Shown here one piece after another: positions 1 to 9,033 of a stretch of 41,087 nucleotides of DNA. How positions within the stretch are numbered: the stretch's first letter is position 1; every line of letters begins with the position of its first letter. The translations under genes were made by a program, and so were the position numbers. This DNA is from Deltaproteobacteria bacterium (GTDB lineage: Bacteria; Desulfobacterota; Desulfarculia; Adiutricales; Adiutricaceae). The stretch is from contig JAISYP010000112.1 in NCBI GenBank assembly GCA_031269825.1, positions 1 to 41,087 on the forward strand, read 5' to 3'. A model generated the notes under the pieces. The model did not search any database, had not been told where the DNA came from, and saw only the letters and a program-made list of their open reading frames with translations.

Positions 1-167
1 GCGCATAGCTCGAGGTTAATGATGGGTCGCTACTCCTTTCACTCTAGGGACTTGTCAATGCCCAAAGGGGCATGACTCACCCACGTTCTTGCGCAGTTTG
101 CGCAGTCGCCTCTGAATAAACAATAATTATACAAACTTGTTGTTAATAGAGCCTTGATAATAGATCT
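1..167. other. Window edge, no assignable gene
   Basis: No gene can be assigned here. The minus strand carries a short open stretch from about 121 to 60 that would give a basic C-terminus (reading RRLRKLRKNVGESCPFGH, then a stop). It could be the tail of a broken gene. An inverted repeat TGCGCA-AAC-TGCGCA lies at about 91-105. I compared the stretch by eye with tmRNA, RNase P, SRP and 6S RNA signatures and saw none. Confidence 0.3.
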
Positions 168-1076
168 TTATAGACTGGACGCGGCTTTATCTTCGGCTCG
201 ACTTCCCCAACCCCAGGCGAACTGGGCCCCATTAGGCACCCCCGGCAGCGTTCGACCGCCAAAAACCAAAGCCTGGCCAACCACCGTCATTTCTGGCCAA
301 GGCCCATAAATCGCCCCAAAAGTTTTTAACAAACTTAAAGCCGTTGGGGTGACGGTCTCGCCGTGGCTATCTAGGCCTTTGACCCGCGCGCCTTTAAGCA
401 GATGGGCCACCGCCGGGGCGGGCGAGGCCAGTAGACCGTGCGCGGCCGAAATGACTCCATCGCAAAGGGGCAAAGGCCCACAAACGAAAAGATCCGGGCT
501 TAATAAATCAAAAATCATGGCGGCCAGCCCCATGTCCAAGAGACTGTCCAAGGCGCCGACTTCATGGAAATGGACTTCTTCGGGATCGAGGTTGTGGACA
601 ACCCCCTCCGCCTCGGCTAAAAGCTCAAAAGCGGCCAAAGTTAAGGCTCGGGCTTGGGGGGTTAAGTCCGCGGCCGCGAAAAAACGTCGGATGTCGGCTA
701 ATTGGCGGTGTTCGTCTTCAGGTGGCAGTTGAAGATCTAAACCCCAACCTAAGATGTGGTCGCTCTCCCGCCGCGCCAGCCGGACTTGGCCTTTTAAATG
801 ATCTAAATTTAGCCGCTCCAATAAGACGTCCAGTTCCGCTTGGCCTAACTCGGCTAGACGCGCTAACCCGGTCACTAACATGTCCCCGGAGACGCCGGAA
901 TGTGGTCTTAGAACGAGGATTTTCGCGTCTTGACGCTGACGCCCCAGATGATGATGACCGTGGCTATCGGGTTGAGTCAGATCCTGGCTACGCGCGCGCT
1001 CGTGGTTATGGTCAGAGTTGGGAACGTTCGGCGCGGCCGCGCGCTGGGCGTCATTAGTTATGGTTTTAATGGTCAT
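168..1076 (-). CDS. larC: LarC-type protein, N-terminal (LarC1-like) domain only
   Basis: Related to LarC, the CTP-dependent nickel-insertion (cyclometallase) protein that completes the nickel-pincer nucleotide cofactor of lactate racemase-type enzymes. The family core begins near residue 52; SGVSGDM lies near residues 60-66 and HFHEVGALDSLLD near 168-180, followed by the VTPTALSLL and LPGVPN blocks that close the first domain. The protein stops at 302 residues, while full LarC is usually about 400 or more, so the C-terminal metal-binding (LarC2) part is missing, and no continuation is visible in the 167 bp before the window edge. About 50 residues, including SDHNHE and HGHHH, precede the normal family start; they may bind metal, or the true start may be internal. 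The gene begins 25 bp after the CorC-like gene, probably in the same operon. No other lar gene is visible, so the substrate enzyme is unknown. Confidence 0.8.
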   Translation of the reverse strand: MTIKTITNDAQRAAAPNVPNSDHNHERARSQDLTQPDSHGHHHLGRQRQDAKILVLRPHSGVSGDMLVTGLARLAELGQAELDVLLERLNLDHLKGQVRLARRESDHILGWGLDLQLPPEDEHRQLADIRRFFAAADLTPQARALTLAAFELLAEAEGVVHNLDPEEVHFHEVGALDSLLDMGLAAMIFDLLSPDLFVCGPLPLCDGVISAAHGLLASPAPAVAHLLKGARVKGLDSHGETVTPTALSLLKTFGAIYGPWPEMTVVGQALVFGGRTLPGVPNGAQFAWGWGSRAEDKAASSL

Positions 1077-1100
1077 TTTGGAGTTAATTCTTTATGGGCG

Positions 1101-1946
1101 TTATTCATTGGCTTCCGCTCGGCGAATTTCCACTTGATCGACTTTGCGATTGTCAGCGGCTCGAATGTGAAAAATATAATCCTCAAAATGGATCCGCTCG
1201 TTTTTTAAGGGCACCCGGCTGACTTGATCCGTGAGGAACCCCCCCAAGGTCTCGTAGTCACCTTCGGGCAGGGGCGACTCCAACAGATCATTTAGATCCG
1301 AGATGGGGGTCTGTCCCGTGGCTAGCAACACGCCCGGGGCTAGTTCCCGGATATCTTCCTCTTCTTCTTGGTCATACTCGTCGTGGATGTCGCCAATAAT
1401 CTCCTCAATAATATCTTCCATGGTCACCAGTCCAGCTGTCCCGCCATACTCATCTAGGACAATCGCCAGATGGTTTTTCAGGTGACGTAGTTCCGTTAGG
1501 ATCTCCACGATTTTTCGGTTGCCATGAACCAAGGTTATGGGGCGGATTAACTCTAAAGGTAGCGGCAAGGCCAGATCTTCCCCCCAAAAACCCAATAGGT
1601 CTTTGACCATTAAAAAACCTTCAATGTGATCTAGATCCCCGCGATAGACCGGCAAACGCGAGTAACCTTCGGCTCGGGCCAACTGGATGACTTGGCCAAT
1701 GGTTGACTCCCGCTCGATCCCCACCACGTCCACGCGTGGGGTCATGATCTTTCGAGCCACGGTGTCGTTAAAGTCGAAGATGCTCTGGATCATCTCGCCG
1801 GAGATTTTGGTGATAGCCCCGGTTTCAGCTCCTTGATCCAGGAGTTCGCTAATTTCCTCTTCAATTTTCGCTGGGGAAAGGGAATTTCGTCGAAAGGGCT
1901 TAAAAAGCCAGGCTAAGATCCCCTGTTTTGACGCGTCGTCCTCCAA
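1101..1946 (-). CDS. corC: CorC/HlyC-like CBS-domain protein
   Basis: A 281-residue soluble CorC/HlyC-family protein. A short N-terminal helix-rich part (EEEISELLDQGAETGAIT) leads into the KIMTPRVDVVGIE motif that opens a CBS pair. The second CBS ends with the family hallmark DEYGGTAGLVTMEDIIEEIIGD at about residues 165-186. An acidic linker (DEYDQEEEED) and the CorC_HlyC transporter-associated domain (about 200-275) follow. There is no DUF21 membrane domain, so it is the cytosolic type, linked in other bacteria to magnesium and cobalt homeostasis. It lies 35 bp downstream of the FHA-domain gene and 25 bp upstream of the LarC-like gene, all on the minus strand, which suggests one transcript. 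The exact role is inferred from family. Confidence 0.9.
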   Translation of the reverse strand: MEDDASKQGILAWLFKPFRRNSLSPAKIEEEISELLDQGAETGAITKISGEMIQSIFDFNDTVARKIMTPRVDVVGIERESTIGQVIQLARAEGYSRLPVYRGDLDHIEGFLMVKDLLGFWGEDLALPLPLELIRPITLVHGNRKIVEILTELRHLKNHLAIVLDEYGGTAGLVTMEDIIEEIIGDIHDEYDQEEEEDIRELAPGVLLATGQTPISDLNDLLESPLPEGDYETLGGFLTDQVSRVPLKNERIHFEDYIFHIRAADNRKVDQVEIRRAEANE

Positions 1947-1981
1947 TGGTGGCCAACTCCTTTGTTGGTGGTGGGGCGGGG

Positions 1982-3874
1982 TTAGGCTAGCTGATCGTCA
2001 GGGTAAGTTTTACCTGGGCCGCCTTTCGCCGCTAACTGGTAATCCATGGGATCGAGCCCGTAAGCCCGCGCCTTAATAATAACTTCTTCTGGGGCGATGT
2101 TTAAGACTTCGGCCACCATTTCCACATCCCCGGCCTGGCTAACCAAAGTCTTAATCAATATATATCGCTCAGCCTCGCCTAGGGGCGAGTCCTGAGGAAT
2201 GTCGCCTTGCCCAAAGACTTCGCTGGCCAAACGTAAATGAACCGGGAGAGCGTCCATGGTCACGTGGCCATTTTTCGTCAAATGGGCCAGAAGCACGCAT
2301 TCGCTTCTTAATTCGGAGATATTGCCGGGCCAAGGATAGGCCCTTAAGCAGGCCACCACCGAATTATCAATGGATTGGAAAGAGTAGCCGAGGTGTCGAG
2401 CGGCTTTGGCTAACAAAGCGTTAGCCAGCGACTCAATGTCGTTTTTGGTTTCCCTTAAGGGCGGGAGGGCGAGGTTGACCCGGGTCAGACGAGCGTAGAG
2501 ATCTTCCCGAAAAGTTCCCTCCTCCACTTTCTCATGGAGTTTAGTCGACGAGCTGGAGATGAACCGCAGCGACAAATTTCGAGCGATCCGGGAGCCAATG
2601 GGGTAGATCAAGCCTTCTTCCAAGGCCATCAAAACGCTCCGTTGGGCGTTCATGGTCAAGCGCTCAATGTGGCGTAGGAACACCGTGCCATTGTCAGCTA
2701 AGGCCAATAGCCCCAGATGACTATTGTTGGCGTCGTCTTGGCCAAAGAGCAGGCGATCCATCTGGGCGGGGGGCATATCCGAGAGCGTGACCACGATCAG
2801 CCGACCGTTTTTGCGGTGGCTCTGAAGATGGATGTGTCGGGCTAAACTGGTTTTATCCGTGCCTGGCTCGCCGGTCAGGAAGATGGGGTCATCTTTTTGG
2901 GCCACTTGGGAGGCCGTGGAAAAGATGATTTTAACCTGGTTTTCCCGCGTGGTGATATCGGTCACGGGATCCTCATCGTAGGCCAACTGGAGCTTTTCTT
3001 TTTCCAATTCGGTTTGGGCCACGACGTTGATGATATAGGGACTGAAAATTTGGGCGGCGGCGGCGGCTAGGTTTAAGTCGTCTTCCGCTAAGGGCCGAAG
3101 GTTATTTTCCACGTACAAGAGACCTAAGTGGCGCGGTTCGGAGCTATAAACCGGGGTTAGGAGACAGTTTTGCTCCAGTTGCCCCACGTGACGGTTACCG
3201 GCGTTAAAGTCCAGTTCCGTGATGATTCTGGGCCAAATTAGGGATTGGCCGTTTTCCGTGACCCTTTTGAACGGCAAATGGCTCAGTAGCAACCTCTTGT
3301 CTTCTGGAAAAGACAGGTAAGAGACCATTTGACGCCCAGAGCCCCAGAGCCAAAGGATGGATATGGAAGTGGCCCCGATCTGTTGAGTCAAGAAATCAAC
3401 AATAGTCTTATTGATGTCTTCTAAAGGACTTTGACACAAGGATCCACTAAAGGCCGCGATCATGGCTCCCTGTTCTTGGGTTAAGGAGACGGCGGCCTCC
3501 AAGGCGGGTTTGGAGATTAGGTTCTGGTGGCTTTCATTAACGGAGTTTAAAATCAAAGCCGCGGGAGCCACGCCAGTGATGATGTCTAAGTATGGGTCAA
3601 ATATAAAAATTTCTTGACCGATCTTAATACAATCAAAACTATTAAGTTTAGTTTGTATAGTTATGGGTAGATCATTGACCAAAGTGCCGTTGGTGCTGTT
3701 AAGATCAACAATGAAATAATTATCGTCTATCTTGGTGATCTCGGCGTGTTCCCTGGAAGCGCTCCGGTCAAATAGGATTAAATCACATTCAGAGGAGCGG
3801 CCTAAGACAGTCTTCTCCTTGAGGGTAACTCGAAAACCTAGTCTGTCCTCTCTAAAGGCTACTAGTTCAGACAT
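1982..3874 (-). CDS. FHA-GAF-AAA+ regulator, degenerate sigma54-activator type
   Basis: A 630-residue regulator. Residues 1-95 are a good FHA domain (GRSSECDL, SREHAEI, NSTNGT), expected to read phospho-threonine. A GAF-like region follows (about 130-285), then an AAA+ domain of the sigma54-activator family (about 305-530) and a Fis-like helix-turn-helix near the end (AERYILIKTLVSQAGD to KARAYGLD). The AAA+ domain is altered at its working parts. Walker A reads GEPGTDKT. Walker B reads VFLRHIERL where activators have LFLDEI, so both acidic residues are lost. The stretch between LFGQ and GLLALADNGTVFL is short, and the sigma54-contacting GAFTGA loop is absent. The FREDLYARL region is kept. I infer a phospho-dependent DNA-binding regulator that no longer remodels sigma54 polymerase. 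It is first in a probable operon with the CorC-like and LarC-like genes. Confidence 0.85.
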   Translation of the reverse strand: MSELVAFREDRLGFRVTLKEKTVLGRSSECDLILFDRSASREHAEITKIDDNYFIVDLNSTNGTLVNDLPITIQTKLNSFDCIKIGQEIFIFDPYLDIITGVAPAALILNSVNESHQNLISKPALEAAVSLTQEQGAMIAAFSGSLCQSPLEDINKTIVDFLTQQIGATSISILWLWGSGRQMVSYLSFPEDKRLLLSHLPFKRVTENGQSLIWPRIITELDFNAGNRHVGQLEQNCLLTPVYSSEPRHLGLLYVENNLRPLAEDDLNLAAAAAQIFSPYIINVVAQTELEKEKLQLAYDEDPVTDITTRENQVKIIFSTASQVAQKDDPIFLTGEPGTDKTSLARHIHLQSHRKNGRLIVVTLSDMPPAQMDRLLFGQDDANNSHLGLLALADNGTVFLRHIERLTMNAQRSVLMALEEGLIYPIGSRIARNLSLRFISSSSTKLHEKVEEGTFREDLYARLTRVNLALPPLRETKNDIESLANALLAKAARHLGYSFQSIDNSVVACLRAYPWPGNISELRSECVLLAHLTKNGHVTMDALPVHLRLASEVFGQGDIPQDSPLGEAERYILIKTLVSQAGDVEMVAEVLNIAPEEVIIKARAYGLDPMDYQLAAKGGPGKTYPDDQLA

Positions 3875-3958
3875 GGCTAAATCCTTCCATCAAATAAAGC
3901 GCGAAAGTCAAAAGGGGGGGACACGCGGCCATCGCCAGCCAAAGGAGCGTGGCGTGGC

Positions 3959-3980
3959 CCAGGAAAACTTCGGTTCCTGG
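3959..3980. other. Hairpin upstream of the FHA regulator gene
   Basis: A perfect 7-bp inverted repeat, CCAGGAA and TTCCTGG, with an 8-nt loop ending in TTCGG, about 85 bp upstream of the FHA gene start. There is no T-run, so it is more likely a leader structure or operator than a terminator. Confidence 0.35.
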
Positions 3981-5440
3981 ACATCGTTTTCATTAACCGC
4001 GCATCATTTTTTCAAAAAATGTTTATAAAGTCAATAACAATAAAAAAAGTAAAAAGAGCCGTGGTTTTTTATTTCCTATTAGCCAATCCTCCAATGGCTC
4101 CTAATTTAGCGTACATCTGCCCATAATCGATAAATTATAGTAAAACGCAATTTAATTAATTGTAAACAAAAAGCTTTATAGTTTAATTAAAGTTAATAAA
4201 TAATTTTATTTGATATTAAAAACTATTTAAATTATTTAAATTATTTAAAAACAGTTTAACAAGTAAAAAAAATAATTTAATCGATATTTCATTAGGTAAA
4301 AAAATAAAAAAATAGTTTAACGAAACTGACTTTGGGCGTCGCGACCGAATCCTTAGATTTTATCTTTTTTTTGGTCGCTGTAAGCAAATTCGCGCGTTTT
4401 TTTCTTTTTGGTTGGACGCGGTGAAAATGGTAAGGAAAGATGGCTTTGTGAAAACCCTTGTTTAAGTGAAATCGTCAAGTAAAAGAGTAATAATTTCAAT
4501 AACTTATAAATTTGAATTTTGGAATTTTAGACTTTTCACAAGACCATCAGGAAATAAAAAATAAGGGTTATGAGCTTTTATTGCCTCATAAAACATCATA
4601 TAGTAAATAAATTATAAGCATAAAATCGATAAACTTTAATTTTATTAACAATAAATATATTTTATAGAATTTATTGTTTTAATAGTAATTTAATATATAA
4701 TTATAAAATAGTAATAAGATATAAAATTAAATATAAAAAAATATATAAGTAATTAAAGATTAATATTAAAGAAATAGAAAAATTGTTTATTTATTTACTA
4801 TTAGTTGATAGCCAATAATCATATATTTTCACTAAATAGATTGCATATTAGTGAATTAAAAAGGCTAAAATATAATTATTGTTCTTAAACTATAAGTTTA
4901 TGATTTAAAAATGATAGAGAGTAAAAATACTAGACTAATTAGTTCCGAACATAACGGGATTTCAGTATATTCTTAAAGAAATTCGGTGGACAGATTGACG
5001 CGCCCTGAAATTTTTTGATGGTAAATTTTCGATTTCTGGGGTAGAATAAATTTTTAGAGTGGTTAACGCGCGTAGGCGAGTTATTAAACGCTAAAGAGCC
5101 AGGTTGGGGAGGGACGACCAATATTATAATAATTGGCTTGCTTTGGAATATCTTGCTTTAGAATACAATGATTTAGCCTTTTAAACATATATAATGGTCT
5201 TAGTTCTTTGTTTTATTTTTATAATATATTTAAATATTTATATTGGTCGTTTGAAATTCATAAAAAAATTTTTCGCTTTAAAGATTAAAGTCCAAAGTTC
5301 ACGAAATGTTGATATATAAGTGGCTCTTGAGATAAGGCGATGGACGTTAGGAAAATATGTGTTTTCGATTAAAAACTTCGAACGCGGAGAAATTCGTCAC
5401 TACACCCCTTATTCTTCATGGCTTTCTAATGGCGCTATTG
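3981..5440. other. AT-rich non-coding stretch
   Basis: About 1.4 kb of very AT-rich DNA with no convincing gene. It contains one copy of the 110-bp transposable repeat (4439-4548) and an imperfect hairpin near 4080-4098 (AGCCAAT...AATGGCT). A 60-codon minus-strand open stretch at 4939-5121 has no ribosome site or family resemblance and is not called. Confidence 0.5.
4439..4548 (-). mobile_element. MITE-like repeat, copy 1 (reverse orientation)
   Basis: A 110-bp element, the reverse complement of the copies at 11600, 15537 and 40454. It starts GATGGCTT and ends AGACCATC. It is flanked by an exact 6-bp direct repeat AGGAAA (4433-4438 and 4549-4554), read as a target-site duplication. It has no coding capacity. 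The internal blocks 'aaaagagtaataatttcaa' and 'aaaaccctt' match the other copies after reversal. Confidence 0.85.
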
Positions 5441-5445
5441 AATTG

Positions 5446-5744
5446 ATACCTCTTTGGAGGTATGGTTATGACTGAAAAGTAAAAACAGAAGCGATTACGT
5501 CCGCGTCTATTTTATTGACCTTTTCGCGGATGGGTGTTAAGATTCTTCAGTCAGTTCGATTAGTGACTTGTTCTAATTGACCTCTCTTTGGAGAGTGGTT
5601 ACGACTAATTCACTAATAAATTGAAATTGGACGCTACTCCCAATTGTTGAATTTGACCTCTCTTCGGAGAGGGTTACGACTAATTCACTTATAAATTGGA
5701 CGCTACTCCCAATTGTTAAATTTGACCTCTTCTTGGAGGAGGTT
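5446..5744 (+). repeat. Array of four covarying hairpin units
   Basis: Four hairpins share the pattern (A)CCTC-loop-GAGG followed by GGTTAYGA: 5446-5463 (ATACCTC-TTTG-GAGGTAT), about 5580-5600 (CTCTC-TTTG-GAGAG), 5656-5673 (CCTCTC-TTCG-GAGAGG) and 5726-5744 (CCTCTTC-TTG-GAGGAGG). The stems differ in sequence but stay paired, and one loop is a stable TTCG. The last three units repeat with periods of 76 and 69 bp and include a second inverted repeat, AATTGG-acgctactc-CCAATT. Compensating changes suggest selection on an RNA or DNA stem. The array lies directly against the 3' end of the decayed methylase gene. Its function is unknown. Confidence 0.65.
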
Positions 5745-5746
5745 AC

Positions 5747-7262
5747 GAAATAGGCCCATTCAGGCGGTGTAAAGCCGAGCGCGGCCCGCGACACGATAAA
5801 AATCATGGGACTTCGAGGCAAGGTGGCTCGCGCGGCTTCCGGATCAAGGCCGCGAAACCTTTGAGTGGCCTGTTTCAGAGCTCCATAACCTGTTTCAAAA
5901 GTCGGGTACTCCACAAAACCCTTCCCAGCGGGCATGGTCAGAAAATCAGACTCCAGCGAGGTAAAGATTATGTCAACATAATGGTCAAGGTTGGCTCGCG
6001 GTTCCGTAAAGTCGGCTTCAAACGGATATTGGCGCGTGTACGCTCCCTCTTACGGCTATGGGCGGAAAAGTCTGTTCACTAAAGAGAGACTGACTTTCGC
6101 GGGAACAGTTCGCGCCGGTAAGTTCGCGCGTGACCGCTTGGCCACCGAAGGTAGCGAACCAGCGGGCGAGGATATCCAGTTTGTCTTCCACCGACAGCCA
6201 CGTTCGCCAATTCCCAGCCAAGTCATTGATCGCCTGACGGATGACGCGCCCGTAAGTCACACAACGAGTATCACCCAATGTCGCTTGAGCCCGCCTGTTT
6301 CCAGGGCGCGCATATCCACCTGTATGGCGTTGTCAATAACGCTCGGTTCCTGAACGCCACGATCTTGATTTCGGCGGCAAACAAATACGCTGTCTACCGT
6401 GGTTGACGCCGCGCCCTTGATGTGAATTGACGCGCCTATTTCCGCCGGGCGGCGCTTTGGGGCGCGCGAGCCCAGCGTCCAGAATGGTCACGGCAATGGG
6501 AAAGTACGCGGTAATATCGTTGTGGTGGTATGTGAAGACAAAGGATCCTCAGGCTTTAGGGTCGCCGCTGCGCGCGAAAACACCTTAGCCAGCCCCTTAG
6601 TGAAGTGGGCAAGGCCGCGCCGCGTGTTCTCATTGCCGGTAAGTTCCTGAGCGTGTCTTGTCGAGGGAGCGGAAAAGGCTGGGTCGCCTTTTCCAACAAG
6701 GCGGCGCGGCCAGACATAGCAAAATTCCATAAGTTCCGCGTATTGAGCGTTTCCGAAATAATGTGGGTCGGTAAATACGCCGTCTAGGCTTTCCGGCCGC
6801 CAGTCCCAGCTCGCGGCGTTGGCGCGAACGATATCCTGCGCCCGCTTTGCCCCGCCGTTTCGGGCGTCGCCTATCCATTCGCCCTAAATAAGCGCGGTGA
6901 CTTCGCGTCCGCCTTTGGCGGTTCCTTGGCGCCGAACCTTAAATGGCATGTCGCGATACGCCTTGGTTTTGGCGAATTTCTCCATGATGTTCAGCCAGCC
7001 GCCGCTACCTGTGGGCAAGTTTCCGCCGTTTTCTACGCCCAACAGGTTGGATTCGCGTCGCGTCAGCCCGATAGGAAGCCGTGGACGGAAAAAATGTCCA
7101 GTGACTTTAGAGAGATAGTGTCGTGACGGCGGAGCATGTTCCGATAGCGCGGCGGGTCAGAAAGGTTGGTGGCCAAAGCGTCGCGGCTCCGTTCGTCTTT
7201 TTGGGCGGCAACCAGGTGGCGACTGGTTTCCAAGCCTAGCGACTGACGGGCGTTGAAGAATT
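5747..7262 (-). pseudogene. Decayed DUF1156/COG1743 adenine-specific DNA methylase
   Basis: Read on the minus strand in several frames, this is the C-terminal half of a COG1743 (DUF1156) DNA methylase. In order one sees NMLRRHDTISLKSLDIFSVH (about 7150-7080), then after a frameshift ESNLLGVENGG, then an in-frame stop near 6885, DGVFTDPHYFGNAQYAELME with YVWPRRLV (about 6790-6700), the FTYHHND-type block followed by YFPIAVTILDAGLARP (about 6540-6450), and finally EYPTFETGYGALKQAT and LGFTPPEWAYF (about 5930-5747). The catalytic motif is DPHY instead of DPPY. At least three frameshifts or stops break it, and the N-terminal DUF1156 half is missing beyond 7262, where AT-rich DNA begins. Intact relatives are about 900-1000 residues and sit in anti-phage islands beside a DUF499 ATPase and a helicase; none is seen here. 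Confidence 0.85.
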
Positions 7263-7753
7263 CCCTATAATGAGCTATTAGAATTATAAAATAAGAATAT
7301 TATATTTAAAAATAAATATTTATTAGCATATTTATATTTAATGATTATATCAATTTAATTAATATTATAGTTTATAAAAGTAACTTTTTAGTCATAATAT
7401 TACTATTTAACTATATGATAAGACTTATTTAAGTAAAAAATAGATGTAAAAAATGAAAAGGCCAGGGAAAAATTTTTATGAATTCGCCGCTTGGGTAGGG
7501 CGAAAAAGATATATCTTTTATTTTTTAAAAGAGTTATATTGGAAAAGAGTTTATGTTTTCGGTTTTCATGGCATGGAGTCAACGCTAGCTGGTTGTTCGC
7601 TCTGGTCAGCTATGGGTGGCGGAGGTTTAGAAAAAACGGGGACTATGATTTAACGGTGGCTAGGATTTAAGCGGACTAGGGCTCAGGCTGGGCGTGAATT
7701 TAGTGGATATGGCTCAAAGCGCGTGAATAGACGCGCGTGGCTGAGGTAAACTG
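7263..7753. other. AT-rich spacer
   Basis: About 490 bp, very AT-rich to 7450 and then a low-complexity stretch. A 66-codon plus-strand open frame (7453-7653) has no clear ribosome site or family match and is not supported. The last bases carry the GAGG ribosome site for the next gene. Confidence 0.4.
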
Positions 7754-8548
7754 ATGAATCAACAGGATTTTGTTTCCCCATTAGACGATTTTTATTTCCG
7801 GCTGGTTTTCGCTAATCCTTTGGTCACTTCGCCTTTAACCAATTTCATCCGGGCCTTATTCCCAGATCACTGCCAGTTCATGAAAGATCTGGTCATCATA
7901 GATCCGAGTCAAAACCTTGGCCATAAGCCCGTCAAGACGGGGTTAGTGAGCGTTTTGATAACCTCGGAATTGGAAATAACTCACAATGTGGAGATTGTGG
8001 TCACTTCTAATCCCTTGGAGCGGGTGGAAGCTCAGCTTTATGTTGAAGATCGCCAGGCCAATAGAATGTTCCAAGGCGAGTTGGACAAGTCCAAAATTGA
8101 TTACGTCACCACCATCCTGATCTCTGGCTACCCTTTGACCTTGGGCGCGCCCAATTTTGCCAAGCGCGTTGATTTTGACCTGGCCGATAGTTTGGACGGC
8201 GAGCTCTTGGCCACTGGATCCTTGTGGACGTATGAGCTACCGAACTTACCGCTAACTTTGGAAAACTATAATTTGTGGGCTTGGCTTAGGTTTCTGGGGG
8301 CCAGAAACGAGCTGGAGCTTTTGGCGGCGGCGGATTTGAGCCCAGAAATTGATGAGGCCTATAGGATTTTTCGCTCCTTAGTCGCCGATGATCGTTCGCG
8401 ACACTATTATAATGTTTGGCGAGCCGAAATGGATCAGATCATGAATGAGGTCTATCAAAGTAAGAGCCCGGCCGAACTATGGCCGGAGTCTTCCAAGCTT
8501 TTGGCGACGTTTGGCCAAGCCGACAAATGGTCGACCATTCTCCATTGA
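7754..8548 (+). CDS. Rpn/PD-(D/E)XK-family protein (transposase-like nuclease)
   Basis: A 264-residue protein of the Rpn/PDDEXK_2 group (recombination-promoting nuclease, often annotated as PD-(D/E)XK transposase). The N-terminus SPLDDFYFRLVFANP...LTNFIRALFP matches the family opening 'SPxxDxxFKxLF...LxxFLNAIL'. The central block HNVEIVVTS, then LYVEDRQANRMFQGE and YVTTILISGYPL, corresponds to the nuclease strands. The usual E-x-Q/K catalytic signature reads EIVV, so the Gln or Lys is missing and activity is doubtful. The ATG at 7754 follows GAGG by 7 nt. It stands alone between AT-rich spacers next to a decayed defence gene. The family call is fairly secure, the cellular role is not. Confidence 0.7.
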   Translation: MNQQDFVSPLDDFYFRLVFANPLVTSPLTNFIRALFPDHCQFMKDLVIIDPSQNLGHKPVKTGLVSVLITSELEITHNVEIVVTSNPLERVEAQLYVEDRQANRMFQGELDKSKIDYVTTILISGYPLTLGAPNFAKRVDFDLADSLDGELLATGSLWTYELPNLPLTLENYNLWAWLRFLGARNELELLAAADLSPEIDEAYRIFRSLVADDRSRHYYNVWRAEMDQIMNEVYQSKSPAELWPESSKLLATFGQADKWSTILH

Positions 8549-8751
8549 TTGATAGACCATTGATAGAATGTTGATCAATATTGATCAATAATTCGTCTTG
8601 ATATTAAAATATTAACAGTAAATAATATTGATGTTAATATTAATTCTAGTTATTGATGTTAGTATCAGATTTTCGGTTTTTTTGTTTTTATCTTTTGGTT
8701 CAGCGTGGAGCCAATTACGTTATCTAACTTGGGTAATTATTTGGGTTATCA

Positions 8752-8988
8752 ATGGAAAATAATACTGACGCCCGACAATTTAGAGCCCGGTGTCTGGCTC
8801 CGGCTAAAACCGGGGCTGACGTCGCTGACACCCTAAAAGTTATAAACTATCTGGAGCCTGGAGTCAAAGTGTCGGCCTTGTCTTTACGCGATCGGGGACT
8901 GGCTAATAATGACTCTGAGCCCTTAGTCGATGGCCTGGAAAGGGAACAAATCCTGACCGGGAAGAAGATGTTGGACGTTTTTTCTTGA
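8752..8988 (+). CDS. Small hypothetical protein
   Basis: A 78-residue open frame with normal-looking composition (APAKTGADVADTLKVINYLE, then SALSLRDRGLANND). I do not recognise a family. The ribosome site is weak (only GGG and GG runs upstream), so it may be a gene remnant. It lies 45 bp before the flavodoxin-type operon in the same direction. Confidence 0.35.
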   Translation: MENNTDARQFRARCLAPAKTGADVADTLKVINYLEPGVKVSALSLRDRGLANNDSEPLVDGLEREQILTGKKMLDVFS

Positions 8989-9033
8989 GACGTCGAACCG
9001 GTTGGCCCTTTTTATTAGGTCAACAAAGAATTT

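Noticed and set aside
1-120. Structured RNA (6S, SRP, tmRNA or riboswitch) at the window start
   Set aside because: Only one short inverted repeat was found and no signature motif; the left end is cut by the window.
4939-5121. 60-codon minus-strand frame
   Set aside because: No start signals or recognisable motifs in a very AT-rich desert.
5440-5750. CRISPR array
   Set aside because: The repeats are hairpins with changing sequence and periods of 69-76 bp, and the parts between are similar to each other. No cas gene is nearby.
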